NCBI GenBank assembly: GCA_949130485.1
Contig: OX422183.1
Coordinates: 15,187,812 to 15,251,811 of the forward strand
Length of the DNA: 64,000 bases
Direction: 5' to 3'
From: Agelas oroides
Taxonomy: Eukaryota; Porifera; Demospongiae; Agelasida; Agelasidae
The notes below the pieces were generated by a model that was not told where the DNA came from, searched no databases, and saw nothing but the letters and a program-made list of their open reading frames with translations. The position numbers and the translations under genes were made by a program. Positions within the stretch are counted from its first letter, which is position 1. The number at the start of each line of letters is the position of its first letter. This document shows, in pieces, positions 12,201-22,515 of the stretch.

Positions 12201-15200
12201 TGACTTAAGTACAATATAGACTCTATTATGTTTAATAGAAAAAAGGCTGGTATGTGTATCGTACGCCTGATAACTTTTTTTGCCAAAGCAATAAACAATA
12301 TATAAATCATGATGTTTCAGTTGTCTAATAATATTCATGGAACTTGTCCATTCTGGGTGGGTATATTCATTGCTTTCATGGTGCACTTACCCCAAGAATA
12401 AAAATATCCTCACGGCAACTCCGGAAGGGATTTCACGTTTACTTGACATCACACGTTCACTGTGCCTGTGTGTGAAAGGATTGCTGCTTGTGCATGCTAC
12501 AGCGCTTTGCACTAATGATACGCATAATGTATAAACCAGGTGAAGGTATACCATGCTACTCGTAACTGATGTCTGGCTTCTTCCTTGAGCCAGTTTGAAG
12601 AAGATTTATAGTGTAGCAGTCAAACTTGGTTTTGATCAAGGCTACTGATAAGACAAATAGCATTGACATCTAAACCATTCTAGCTAAATTCCGCAGCACT
12701 AAAGTGCAGGTTTTCTGATCATCTTAAGGTGTGGTTTAGACTTTTTAATGTATTTTTCTCAAACAAAACCCATTGCAGTGTGTATAATGTATGTTACTTG
12801 TACTGCATTTAAAATTTGTTTTAAATAAAGAGGAAACACTTTTACCCACTCTTTCCGCAAAATAGAGCCCACTGCAGTTTGCATGCTATGCATACATGTA
12901 TACTTCATGATTGCATTTATTAGTGAAGAGGAAAGAGTAATGGTTTCCTCTTCGTAGTGATTTCATTTAACATAAACTATTCTAGTTTCCCTTCTAAAAC
13001 ATGCATCACTGAGACAGTTTGGTTACACTAATTCATACTTGCAACAGCATCACAAATGCTTATACCACATGTGGAGTGACTTAGTAACTTTATAACTATT
13101 GTATTTAGTTTGAAAAAGGTGTGCTGTACCCTACCTAATATATATGTGTATCTGACCAACTAACAACTTAGTAAGCCATTTTACTTTCAAAAACCAAAAG
13201 GCTTCATTTTTGCACTTTGTTTTATCTCCACTTTCATTGGTATAGCTACATATGTGTACTCATGTTACACGTTGCTTCCTAGCAAAAGTATTACATAAGG
13301 CACTCTTCTTACAAAGCCCAGCTCATACCACATTGTTACAGCAATCTGTAAAAAGTGGAGATCTTATTTTCCCAGGCTTGATAAGATACTATCATGTTTT
13401 CGGGGTACAATGGCAAGGGCGAGACAGAAAATTTAACTCTCGTAGATGACTACTATGCTACTGTTCATGATTACACATGGTACCACTTGTGTGGGAAGTA
13501 GGTTTACTTGTATTGATGGTATTTGATTGGCTACAAAACTTTCATACATTTCTTTTTTTTTTTGTATTTCAGGCACTAGTTCCGAATGCCAAGGTAAGTT
13601 CAAACAAGACACAGGTATCTCACTATAACTTCAAGCTATGGTACATGTATAATGGAAATTGTATCATTCATTTTACTTCAAGACAAAGATCATTCTTGTT
13701 TAAACATGAGCTATTTAGCCTTGTTCCCAGGCTCTCCCCTCACCCCGATGAAAAATAAAAATGGAGGGGGAGAGCCTGGTATCAATTCGCACGTGATAAC
13801 ACGGCACAACAACTTTGCACTAACTATTAAATAACCTGAAAAAACTGAGTTGCCGCTACTTTGCAGTCTTCACGTGAGTGATGACCACAAAGTAGCCGCA
13901 AACTACTCTCAAGTCAGGATTTTGTTACAACTCGTTGTGTAGCTATGTTGGAGCTTTAAAATGTGGTGGTGATTTCATTTTATACGCCAGAATGTAGCGT
14001 TAACCAACTAAAGTATTTCTCCTTACAAAGCGGAACATGGTAACAGTAAATAGGCAAAGCCTTATTACCTGCACACTGGGTACTTCTCGTCATCACTGCT
14101 GTTTGAACCGTGCCAAGGTCTCACCAATGAAGCTCACTTTTTCAGTAGTAATATCGTAGCTGTTCGAGTCAGCCTATCACGTAGCTACATAATTGCGTCA
14201 CGACTTTTGTAATTATTGCTGTGACGTCGTCGTGCCGCGATATCACTTACGAATTGATACCCCCTCAATTTTTATTTTTCATCGGGGTGAGAGGAGAGCC
14301 TGGGAACGAGGCTACGCTCTATTTTCCTTAAGCACAGAATTTAATATCCAAGGTTGCCATTGAATGCTACCATATTTAAGTTCGTTTCGTATGTATTGCA
14401 TGGGATATTGCATCATAGTTACCTTAATTACATTAATTTAAAACCCTTCTGAGTTTATTGTTTGGAGTAAACTTCATCACTTGATGAGCATAGTCACTTA
14501 GAGCTCTCTGAAGACAAGATCATATGTCTTTTTTTAATGCATCATTTTAGGTCAAAGTGAAGATAATCGGAGATTTTTGACTGCAGCAGCCATTACTTTG
14601 TGCTTTCTTTCAATTTTGGGACTCTTGGTGGAATTCTTGCAACTTATGAACAGGCGTTGGAGATACTTTGAGGATTCAGACAACTACTTCCAACTGGCAT
14701 TGTATCTTTCAATTGTTATTTTCATTTTTGGATTTAGCAATGATTGCTGGTGCTCCACCCCTTGGCAGTGGCAGATTGGAGCCTTTGCCGTGTTCCTATC
14801 CTGGCTTAACTTCATCTTCATCCTCAAATACATGCCCTACACTGCCGTCCCAATCAACATGTTTCTTAGCATCTGTGTCACATTCCTGAAGCTGATTTTT
14901 CTGCCAATAGTGCTTATTTTAGCCTTTGGTATGCCACACTACATGGTGTTTGTGCGCACAACTTCTTCTTCTGAAGTGAGTTGCTGATGTAGTACAGACT
15001 ATGTTGTGCAAGCATCAGCCTCGTTTCAGGCTGTGTGGAACAAACCAGTCTGGTATCCACCGCTTGCGCATGTATGACCATTTCTGCTATATTTCCATGT
15101 AATAGGTAACAGTCACGTAGCTTGTCCTTCTGGAATTATCCAGACAAAATGTTCATAAGCATATATGTGTAGATAGCTGCTGCCACACAACAACGCTTCA

Positions 15201-17427
15201 GCGGATAATTTTGGCAATCATAAGTGATACCAATGGTGACACTACCAAGACAATGTGGCTACCCCAACCTGTGCTCAACTCAATTTTTTTGTGGTCAAGC
15301 ATGCAAATGACAGTATCTCATATTGTATTGACTTACTGAGACTAGTCGATAGCTGCAAGAAGGCATCTTTACTATCGTATAGCTACATGACTCAAGGTTA
15401 AAGGTTTTTTAATAGACCCTACAAAGTGTCAATCTTTTGATGATAATGTATCAGAGTTACATGTATTGATTTTACCAAACATACACAAAATTTCCAGGGA
15501 ATGGTATTACATGTGCAAGCCGTCCTCCTGGAAATGAGGCTAGCATTATATTACTCTTGCTATCTTATTCGTTTGCAGCTAGTTGGAAACCTGACTGCAT
15601 TCAGGTCTCCAGGTCATGCTGTTGCCAAGACCTTACTGCAGCTAGTTGGAGAGTTTGATTTTGAAGCAACTTTCAACCAAGGAGCACTCCTCTACAATCC
15701 AACTGCCTACATCCTGTTCATAACTTTTCTGATCACCATGCCACTTTTGTTTACCAACCTTTTGGTTAGTTGCTACAATTTTGTGTTTAGTAACATGTTG
15801 TGAAGGTAGATGTGTAGGGCACCTGAATTATTGTTGGGCTGTGCATGGTATTGCCAAAGTTGTGAAATTCTGTCACAGGTAGTATGTAGTCTACATACCG
15901 GTATACCATTCTAACTGCAATACCTACAATGAGGGACGAATGTGAACATCATTATTCCACATCAGATTACCCATGGAAGTACATGATAAATGTTTTTAAA
16001 GGATGCTAGTTGAGTTCAACAGCCTACAACGCCGTGTGGATTGTCTTTATTACAACCTCTTGCTGTTTGTTCTACACAGATTGGTTTGGCTGTTGGAGAC
16101 ACTCAGAAAGAGCGAGAGAAGGCGGAATTTACTAAACTCAAAGTTTGGGTAATAACTTACTCTACAGATACATAATGTAGGAATAATGCAGAAACACAGA
16201 GTTTATATTTGATCGTGTTCCTGTAGGTGGAGTTTATTCTGGAACGAGAGAGGAGCCGTGGAATTCTAAGGGGACTGCATATGCAATGCAAAAGGATTTA
16301 CTGTCCAAGAAGTCATGAATTGGAATCAGCCGAAAATTGTGGTTACTGTTCCGGAAATGGTTTTGTCCTGACATTGTTTGGAAAAGAATTCAGCCTTGCA
16401 AATCTTTTCATTAACTTTTTCCTTAAACGGTTTGGAAAGGAATATGCCCAGCATGCTGAAATAGTGAAGGAACTTGCACAACGAAATGATGAAATCTACA
16501 GGACAGTAATGGTAAGTACTATACAGATCATCACATTAGGCACCCCTTCACTTGCTTATAGGTTCACAACAAGCTTTGACGATAAATCCACTTCCAAGCC
16601 TAGTCAGTTTGTAGCTTGGTAATAAGCATGCAGCGGTTAAAACTGTGAATAGCTACTGTAGCACTTTACAGGCCAGTAGTATACTATGTGCATGTAATAA
16701 GAAACCCTGTGCATGTACTGCTTTTATTTTATCAACATTGCTGGATTCAGGACATCATCAGTGGGTGGACCGGATAGATACTAAGTGCACAATGGTGCAC
16801 CTTGGTTTGAATTACTATTCTAGCACCCATTAGATAATTATACATACTAATGTTCCCCTCCCCATGGACAGTTACTATGTATTAACATTATGTGTTATTT
16901 GCTATTTTATATTTTATTTTATTGTCTGAGTTATGCACCGTTGCAGGCACATGATCTTGACGACATAAGAGAAGACATCACTGAATTGAAGCAAGATATC
17001 AGCGACCTCAAACAGGACGTGACAGTAGGTGTTAATAGATATTGCCCATGTGTAACAATAAATATTGAATCAATAGTGGTTAATTGGAGTTCAAACACAC
17101 CCTTTCTTAGCTTGATTGGAACTTCAAACTTTATACACTCTGCTCCTTTCATAAATCCAGGTTTGGCATTAATGAACTGCGCGCATATTAGTGTAACTAC
17201 TCTTGATTGAGAGAATGTTACATGCAGACCAGCATAACACCTTGTGCATTCATTTTCAATCCATTCCTACTTGGCTGATCTCTGTACAGGCACATATCAA
17301 GCCAGTTGATGATATGAGGGAAGACATCACTAAACTAAAGGAAGATATCAGCAGCCTCAAACAAGAGATGACAAACTTAGTGCAAGCTGTGACGTCATGG
17401 GTAGAGGCAGCCAGTTTCAATCATTAA
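213..17427 (+). CDS. TRPA-like ankyrin cation channel, gene 1 (5' partial)
   Basis: Predicted membrane cation channel of the TRPA type. I read 18 exons: 213-912, 2094-2286, 4897-5001, 5512-5609, 5678-5860, 8203-8332, 9167-9303, 9488-9621, 9784-9980, 11065-11245, 12169-12195, 13573-13593, 14551-14975, 15579-15764, 16080-16148, 16227-16511, 16947-17024, 17290-17427. Every junction has AG/GT and a matching phase, and the joined frame is open for 1,094 residues to a TAA. The first exon starts inside a codon, and the paralogue has Val where this copy has Met215, so Met215 is not the start: the N-terminal exons lie upstream of the window. Order: ankyrin repeats (about residues 1-560), pre-S1 linker, S1-S6 (650-928), cytoplasmic tail. 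The TRPA assignment rests on the EHNRLELLQHPLV linker motif, the GEFDF pore loop and the post-S6 LAVGD motif. Member and ligand cannot be told. Confidence 0.85.
1179..1825. repeat. Nested inverted-repeat elements in gene 1 intron
   Basis: The outer arms 1179-1263 and about 1738-1825 are inverted copies (GCAAACCGCAAGGAACACTT pairs with its complement near 1810). Inside lies a second inverted-repeat element, about 1289-1683, with TACCGTACAGCCGGAAA ends and internal TTTGGCGG motifs. The arrangement means the inner MITE inserted into an older one. No ORF is visible. A further small inverted repeat (TATAACC/GGTTATA) lies at about 1079-1160. Confidence 0.8.
2879..2923. repeat. Perfect 20-bp hairpin in gene 1 intron
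   Basis: The arms 2879-2898 and 2904-2923 are exact reverse complements (GGAGCCTATCAGTCTCACCC), separated by the 5-nt loop ACTTT. Perfect arms mean recent origin or conserved structure. It is too short for a usual miRNA precursor. Confidence 0.9.
3446..3824. mobile_element. hAT-type MITE with 8-bp target duplication
   Basis: A 379-bp element with ends CAGTGGCGTAGCCAGG and CCTGGCTACACCACTG, flanked on both sides by the exact 8-bp repeat AAGAATAA (3438-3445 and 3825-3832). An 8-bp duplication with CAGTG/CA ends is the hallmark of hAT transposition. There is no transposase ORF. Confidence 0.88.
3926..4431. mobile_element. piggyBac-type MITE, copy 1
   Basis: 506 bp with ends CCCTTTAAACC / GGTTTAAAGGG, flanked by TTAA at 3922-3925 and 4432-4435. 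TTAA duplication with CCCTTT ends is characteristic of piggyBac. The interior is related, in opposite orientation, to copy 2 (the CACCC...GGGTGA segment). It is non-coding. Confidence 0.85.
4464..4896. other. Intron sequence, no feature beyond a repeat fragment
   Basis: About 430 bp before the exon at 4897. GCTCAGGCTCGCCCC at 4479-4493 matches the terminal sequence of the 2.8-kb fold-back element at 49290-52109. Otherwise I see nothing. Confidence 0.5.
6549..7000. mobile_element. TA-flanked MITE, CACTGTAAAAAC family, copy 1
   Basis: A 452-bp element with inverted ends of about 60 bp (CACTGTAAAAACATATAGGT at the left, its complement at the right), flanked by TA. A CATA microsatellite (about 6517-6548) abuts the left end. 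A second copy lies at 48532-48900. It is non-coding. Confidence 0.85.
7635..7895. mobile_element. 261-bp palindromic MITE, TGTGGCAGTCC family, copy 1
   Basis: The ends TGTGGCAGTCC/GGACTGCCACA are flanked by TA, and nearly the whole length is palindromic (for example GCTTCCGCTAAGGGCGGGGC pairs with the complementary block around 7795). Copy 2 at 29654-29914 is exactly the same length. Diverged copies or ends lie near 10158-10391, 10985-11010, 26058 and 27725. Confidence 0.88.
8389..8895. mobile_element. piggyBac-type MITE, copy 2
   Basis: 507 bp with ends CCCTTTAACTAC / GTAGTTAAAGGG, flanked by TTAA at 8385-8388 and 8896-8899. It shares its interior (GAGGTGGGTGG, GTGACAG, CTAATGAGTGGGTG) with copies 1 and 3. 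It lies in a gene 1 intron. Confidence 0.88.
10158..10391. repeat. Diverged TGTGGCAGTCC-family MITE
   Basis: It starts AGTGGCAGTCCCATT and ends AGGACTGCCATAT, with the same internal TTATTCTGTCATCAT / GATTTCTAC motifs as the 261-bp copies but many substitutions. It is an older copy in the intron after exon 9784-9980. Confidence 0.7.
11458..11984. repeat. Inverted-repeat element in gene 1 intron
   Basis: The arms 11458-11518 and 11925-11984 are imperfect reverse complements (AGAGGGAGGAGGAAGAGCGT and its complement). The ~405-bp interior has a 61-codon minus-strand ORF (11647-11832) without recognisable similarity. It is probably a non-autonomous DNA element. Confidence 0.7.
13717..14313. mobile_element. 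MITE with ~75-bp inverted ends, AGCCTCGTTCCCAGGCT family
   Basis: The left end AGCCTTGTTCCCAGGCTCTC and the complementary right end extend about 75 bp, including CACCCCGATGAAAAATAAAA and TATCAATTCG. T/TA flanks are possible. This is the longest member of a palindrome family also seen as hairpins at 22203, 22623, 32468, 37251 and 50516. Confidence 0.85.
16227..17427 (+). other. Gene 1 C-terminal tail exons
   Basis: Exon 16227-16511 (95 codons) starts VEFILERERS, conserved with gene 2, and then diverges. It has a Cys-rich stretch (CKRIYC...NCGYC) and a hydrophobic segment (NLFINFFLKRF) not seen as such in gene 2. Exons 16947-17024 and 17290-17427 are phase-0 cassettes predicted to form short coiled coils: DDIREDITELKQDISDLKQD and DDMREDITKLKEDISSLKQE, with heptad-like I/L spacing. 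The stop codon is TAA at 17425-17427. I saw no canonical AATAAA close downstream. Confidence 0.8.
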
Positions 17428-18744
17428 TGTACACATTGTTTTATTACTGGGTCCTTTTATTGTTTGTTTGTTTGCTTGTTTTTGCATAGACAAGCTGCAT
17501 TTTTCACACAAGCTACATAATTATGGTATTGGTTTTGTACACTAGTCTGATATTAAATTTAGTTGATATACCTATGCAGTCACATACATTTTGATGCAAA
17601 TTATTATTTTTTTGGCTAGACTTGTGAGTTAATTTGCAGATTTTCTTTAGGGGAATGTATGGTGTATAAAATGTGGGATAAAGTTTGTGTAAATGAATCT
17701 GTGTTGTACCACTACTTTGTAGCACAGCATGTTTGTGATGCATGCTGCAGCTGATGATACTGCTATGAAATAGAACGTTCAGCTATAGCTATTCTTTCAT
17801 GTACATAATTCTGGAAGTAAGTTGCTGTGCGTTCTGCAAACACATTCACCTTCAGTCGCCTTCGCTAGCTCCATCGGTCGATCTCTTTCACGCCGACCTA
17901 CAGCCTGACAGTACCCTTGACTCATGCATGTTCACTCCATCTGAAGTGCATTCAATCTTCACGAAAATGTTTGATTGAAATTTAATTACTGTATTGAAGC
18001 TCACACACGTGCGCAATGCCCAACTGATTATATTTGTGGCAGGATGTGACGCTCGTAAAAATTAAATTGCGAAACATGCTCGCAGTACGTATATATAACG
18101 ATTTCGCGGTAGTACCTATAGAAGCTATATATAAATACGAGAAAACTGCTACTGAGCAATAGCGCCGAGTCCACCCCGTGCAGGGCTGTGCCAGGCCAAT
18201 CTTCAGAAGTGGCTTCAGCTAGTGGTGAGCAACAAATGAATGTGTCTACACTATGCATACTAACCCACAGTACGCAATCGGACACAGTTGCGGATATATA
18301 ACCTTATACGTACGTTCAGTTAACATACTTAAGTCAGTCAAGGCCGATTGTTTGCAAAACATTGAAGCTCTGCCAAAATTAGGATACTATGTTCGCTGTG
18401 CATGTATAGTGCTGTAGATTCTGTTGTGTTTTATGTCTGTTGCTCCTAGCTGGCTTAATTTTTGATCCTTGGTTTTTCGGTGCACTTACTGTCTCTCTGA
18501 ATGACCTTACTGGCAATGGGGAGGTGCAGCTCTAGCAGCAAGCTGTGCCATGCTCACCTGTTACTAAAGGCCTATTCTATGTTTCAACAATCTCAAATAC
18601 ATTAGGATGAGCTTTCCCAACAATCTTCTTTTGACGATTGTGCTAGTGGCATAGCCAGGATACAGCTGATGGACAGGCACAGTAGGGCATACAAGAGCTT
18701 CTGCGTGGAGCGCAGAAATATTTAAGGGGTCTGGGAGCATTGTT

Positions 18745-18769
18745 CCCCCCCCCCCCCCCCCCCCCCCCC
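18745..18769. repeat. Poly-C tract (25 C)
   Basis: Uninterrupted C run within a decayed repeat that begins with the TAGTGGCATAGCCAGG motif at about 18644, related to the hAT MITE at 3446. The GGGGTCTGGG next to a C run also occurs in the hAT MITE at 32704. Confidence 0.95.
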
Positions 18770-19148
18770 TCCCCTCCCCCCAAAAACCTTTTTTGAAATT
18801 TTAGAGTTTCTGAGGTCAGTTCTGAGGCTATTTTTTGCCCATCTCTTGAATCAAAAGCTATCTACTTGCACAATGTACCCTGGATGCTAGCTATGGATGC
18901 CATACCCTGGTTTGGAGATGCTGTGCATAGAGAATTCTTGAGCACCTTCGCAGTATCTGCCCACGGCATCTCCCATACAGTGTATAAGTAGCTAGCTGCA
19001 TGCATTATTATACTAACTGGTTAGACACCGGCTATATTCCAACGGTGTCAACTACCTAACTTCCTTGTTCGGATTGTGCCACCATTCAACGTGATTGTTT
19101 GTCCTTTGGAACCACATTCCAAATGGGTAGAGGGTAGTCCTATCAGTA

Positions 19149-19465
19149 GAGCATTTTCATCACGTGATCACAATTCTGTATACTAGAAATAAACCGCCAT
19201 CTTGGAGTACAACTTGTACAGTATGTTATTAGCAGTATATGCGATATCGATTAAAATAAACCCACAGGTAAGCGTTTATATAGCTGTTTTAACTGTTATC
19301 AATTATTGTCCGATTCAACACATATTAGAAGCATTATAAGCATATCACTCATTTCGTGAAGATATCGCCATAGGAGCTCCTATCTCGTTGTACACTGGCT
19401 GTATGGCGGCTGTTTTCTGTTTTCCTTCGTAATCTCGAAGGTGATGACGTCACATGAAAACGCTC
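19149..19465. mobile_element. TA-flanked MITE (GAGCATTTTCATCACGTGA ends)
   Basis: 317 bp with ends GAGCATTTTCATCACGTGAT and the complement of GAGCGTTTTCATGTGACGTC, flanked by TA on both sides. No ORF. Probably mariner-type, by target site only. Confidence 0.8.
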
Positions 19466-19878
19466 TATAGCAAAAAGCTAGTATGGCACAGTTCATTTAA
19501 ACTCACCGTGGAAAGATTCCAGAATAGCTTAGCTGACTACTTAGCACCAGTTAGACATCAAACTGAACTTTAGGGACAATAATTACAGGTTTATTTGGCG
19601 TGTGTTTTAAAATAATATTCTGGTATATTTGTATATGAATTTTAACAAGTCGTTATATTACATTGAGTTGATCTCATGGGAAGTTGATCTGGTGGGAGTT
19701 GACCTTGTGGGAAGTTGGTATCCAAAAAATTTCGAGTACATGGGTGTAGTGCAAGGTTGCACAAGTTGCAATAGCACACTAGCCCAAGCTGGAAATTCAT
19801 TTGACTTAGTTCACGTGGACACTAAAGGCAAAGATATGTACTTTATCCCCCAACCAGTATGTATTTACACATTTCCAC

Positions 19879-19931
19879 ATACTGGAAAACGTAGAGTGGA
19901 CAATCACTGCCCACTCCACGTTTTCCAGTAT
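19879..19931. repeat. 21-bp-arm hairpin
   Basis: The arms 19879-19899 (ATACTGGAAAACGTAGAGTG...) and 19911-19931 are near-perfect reverse complements around an 11-nt loop. Confidence 0.85.
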
Positions 19932-20808
19932 AGCTGTTTTGGGCCACTTTTACTTTGGCCTGATAAGCCGTGTTTGGTTACTCTCATGGCTCATCAAAAA
20001 TTTTACACCTCTTGAATTACGTTTGCAGACCAGTTTCAGACAAACATGGTGGCTTTGCTGGAATGGTCTTGTCTATATAGACAAAAAAGATCATCTGACA
20101 TAATTAGGTACCGTTTTCAGCTTGGACCTCATCTTCAGGAAACATTTTGAGCAGTGGGCACTTATTCACGATTCATTAAAATTCTTGGAATGCTACTAGT
20201 TGCCTTGTGGTAAATTGACCACCCAAAGTCATTATCTCCCACTCAGTATGCATTTGCACATTGGAACGTGGCAGATACCACGCATAATGGTGCATTTAGA
20301 CTAATGACTGTACTTAGTACGTAGCTACGTATACCCACAGTTATGGTTCTTGTAGTCATGCAAACACCTTAAGATTTTTCATTCCACTAAAAGTAATACA
20401 GAGGAGGTTGGCAAAGCAGTGGCTACAAGGCAATCTTACTTCTGCCTTTAATCATTCATACTTGATTTGAAATGTTAGTGTGTTTGGTGTGACCCTTCTT
20501 TCATAGCCTTTGCTGGAATGGTCTGGCGAGACTCCAGTTGGAAGATTATTCTGATATGGCTTCTTGGGCACTATTACTAGACTTCATCAAGGATCGAGGA
20601 ATTGGCTGGCGAACATGACAGACTGGAATAGTGAACTGGGCTAGTGGACTGACATTTTTTGTTCTTAAAAACAGCTTCCCAAGGAGACTCACTCACTTGT
20701 ACGGTTGTGTGAACACCTTGCAGCCTTCTACCTATATGAATAGTTATTGGGCTTAGAGGAAATAACTAGACAGCCATGGGAATTGGAACAAAAAGAAAAA
20801 AAGCGATT

Positions 20809-21916
20809 CACTGCAAGAACAAACTGCTTGTTTTAACCACAGAATGGTTAACCTAGTTGCAGACAAGCTGAAGAAACAGTGGTTATGTATTACTAATTGC
20901 ATGAGACAACCACAGAGGAAGCTTTCCAGACCATCTTACAACCAGGATCTTGCAGCAGGTTAGTAACCACTGAGGAAGAGATCACACCTGCTTGTATCAA
21001 AGAACATGCAATAACAACCATGACTTTGCAGGGAGACTATAAACACTGGACCCAGGACCCAAGGACCCAAGGACTGGGGACCCGAGGACCTGAGGACCCA
21101 GAGTCTTAAGTGCTGTGTTGCACTGTAGCAGTTAAAATACAACTATATGCAGGCAATTTGTGCTAATACTATAAATAAGCTATACAGGTCTTGTACGTCA
21201 TCACTATGCACACCGAAAGCATTATGTATAGCAGACAACGCTATTTCAAACTATCCTCTGACTTCCTTGATCCTCTACTCTCAGTTTTACAAAGCTAGAC
21301 TTGTACGCACAAAGCGAGAGACTCTCGAGATTAATTGCATATGACCTTTGACCCCAGGACCTCTTTGCTTATAGCTAGTCACGCTCGGCTAGTAGTCTTG
21401 TATGAAATAAAGGAGAGTTTTGCAGAGTGAAGAAAGGATAATGGAAGCTAGCAGATAGCACAATCGGTGTGAAGAGCGTCTTTTGTGTCCATAACAATGC
21501 GGACTCTATGACTATCAACGATACAGCCATACGTTTGAGCTTAGAACATTGACACAAGTTGCATTTCTGTCATAAAACCTAAGTGCAACACAGCTACATC
21601 CTTGGGTCCCCGTTCCTCGGGTCTTTGGGTCCCCAGTCCTCGGATCCCGGGTCCAGTGTTTATAGTCTCCCGACTTTGCAGATATAGTAACCACTGAACA
21701 TCTGTGGGTAGACACCAGCTATTAATCAAAAGCATCATATATTTGAAGTGTAGTTGTAGTGATTCCCTCACAGATGTTCTGTGGGTTGTCAGTTGTAAGG
21801 TATGATTTGGGCTCAGGTTTCTTATACAATTAGCCTCTAATACCAAAATATGCTTCTCATAACCACTGTGTCCTCAGCTTGTTGCAACCAGGGTAAACCA
21901 CTCCTTTTTTGCAGTG
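20809..21916. mobile_element. Inverted-repeat element, CACTGCAA family, copy 1 (interrupted)
   Basis: The left end CACTGCAAGAACAAACTG and right end ...TTTTTTGCAGTG carry matching inverted arms (GGTTAACCTAGTTGCAGACA and CAGTGGTTATG). It is split by a separate insertion at 21032-21671. A shorter copy without that insertion lies at 31111-31555, giving a natural empty-site comparison. Confidence 0.8.
21032..21671. mobile_element. Nested element with ~10-bp target duplication
   Basis: The ends GGAGACTATAAACACTGGAC and the exact complement at the right (GTCCAGTGTTTATAGTCTCC) are flanked by the direct repeat GACTTTGCAG (21022-21031 and 21672-21681). The sub-terminal GGACCCAAGG-type repeats are degenerate. 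A 9-10-bp duplication would fit Mutator-like elements (inference). Confidence 0.8.
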
Positions 21917-22202
21917 AATTAATTATGTAACGATTTAGCAACAGTGCAAATCATCAATCGCTTTTCCTCTCATGCGTAATTTAATAGCTATAACTAGCTA
22001 CGTAGTTTACCAGACTGCAAAACTAGAAACTAGAAAGGACACTAAATTACACTGTTGTGCTTGAGTGTGTATACATACCAGTGCCATAACTGATAATCAA
22101 AAGTGTTATTAGCCTGGTCAAAAATCAGTCAGTGTGAGAAAAGGATAGTATTTTCAGGTTAAATAATGCATTGGCCTGATCTTTCTAATGTCAGTCATAC
22201 AT

Positions 22203-22246
22203 TAGCCTCGTACCCAGGCTCTTTCTCCCGCACGCGGATGAGGCTA
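22203..22246. repeat. Short AGCCTCG palindrome
   Basis: TAGCCTCGTACCCAGGCTC ... GATGAGGCTA, a short member of the palindromic family described at 13717. Confidence 0.7.
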
Positions 22247-22515
22247 GTCATACATAGCTACATTGCTAACTAGAACTGTGTGGTAGATCTAGAACACTTA
22301 CCCTCACACTGAAACTGCACTTGTAGTACTCAAGACATATATCTTGAATAGGCATGGCCAGTTTTACTTGCAGTCTCATGATCGTATTCAGGCAAAGATT
22401 TTGTTGTCTAGGAATACAAACAATCTAGAGACTCCCATAGCATAAGAATAAGATATGCACATTAGAGTCAGAACTGTTATTCTATGCTGTACCACTATAG
22501 GTGCTCAATTGAACC

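Larger units (their letters stand above)
11065..16148 (+). other. Gene 1 transmembrane/pore exons
   Basis: Exon 11065-11245 holds the pre-S1 motif and S1 (FPLFLLNLLFYCTLLVALNS). Two tiny exons (27 and 21 bp) encode the S1-S2 loop with two cysteines. Exon 14551-14975 carries S2 to S5, including the WCSTPWQWQIGAFAVFLSWL and KYMPYTAVPINMFLSICV segments. Exon 15579-15764 has the pore helix, filter region GEFDF and most of S6. Exon 16080-16148 gives the S6 end and LAVGDTQKEREK. A second in-frame acceptor at 15497 would lengthen the pore exon by 27 codons; I prefer 15579 because the gene 2 exon begins at the homologous residue. Confidence 0.85.
17428..22515. other. Intergenic region between gene 1 and gene 2
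   Basis: About 5 kb with no convincing coding exon. It contains a poly-C tract, a TA-flanked MITE, a hairpin and a nested inverted-repeat element, listed separately. The promoter of gene 2 should lie at its right end, but I cannot point to a TATA box or initiator. A 128-codon ORF at 19629-20015 spans the 19879 hairpin and looks like chance. Confidence 0.6.
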
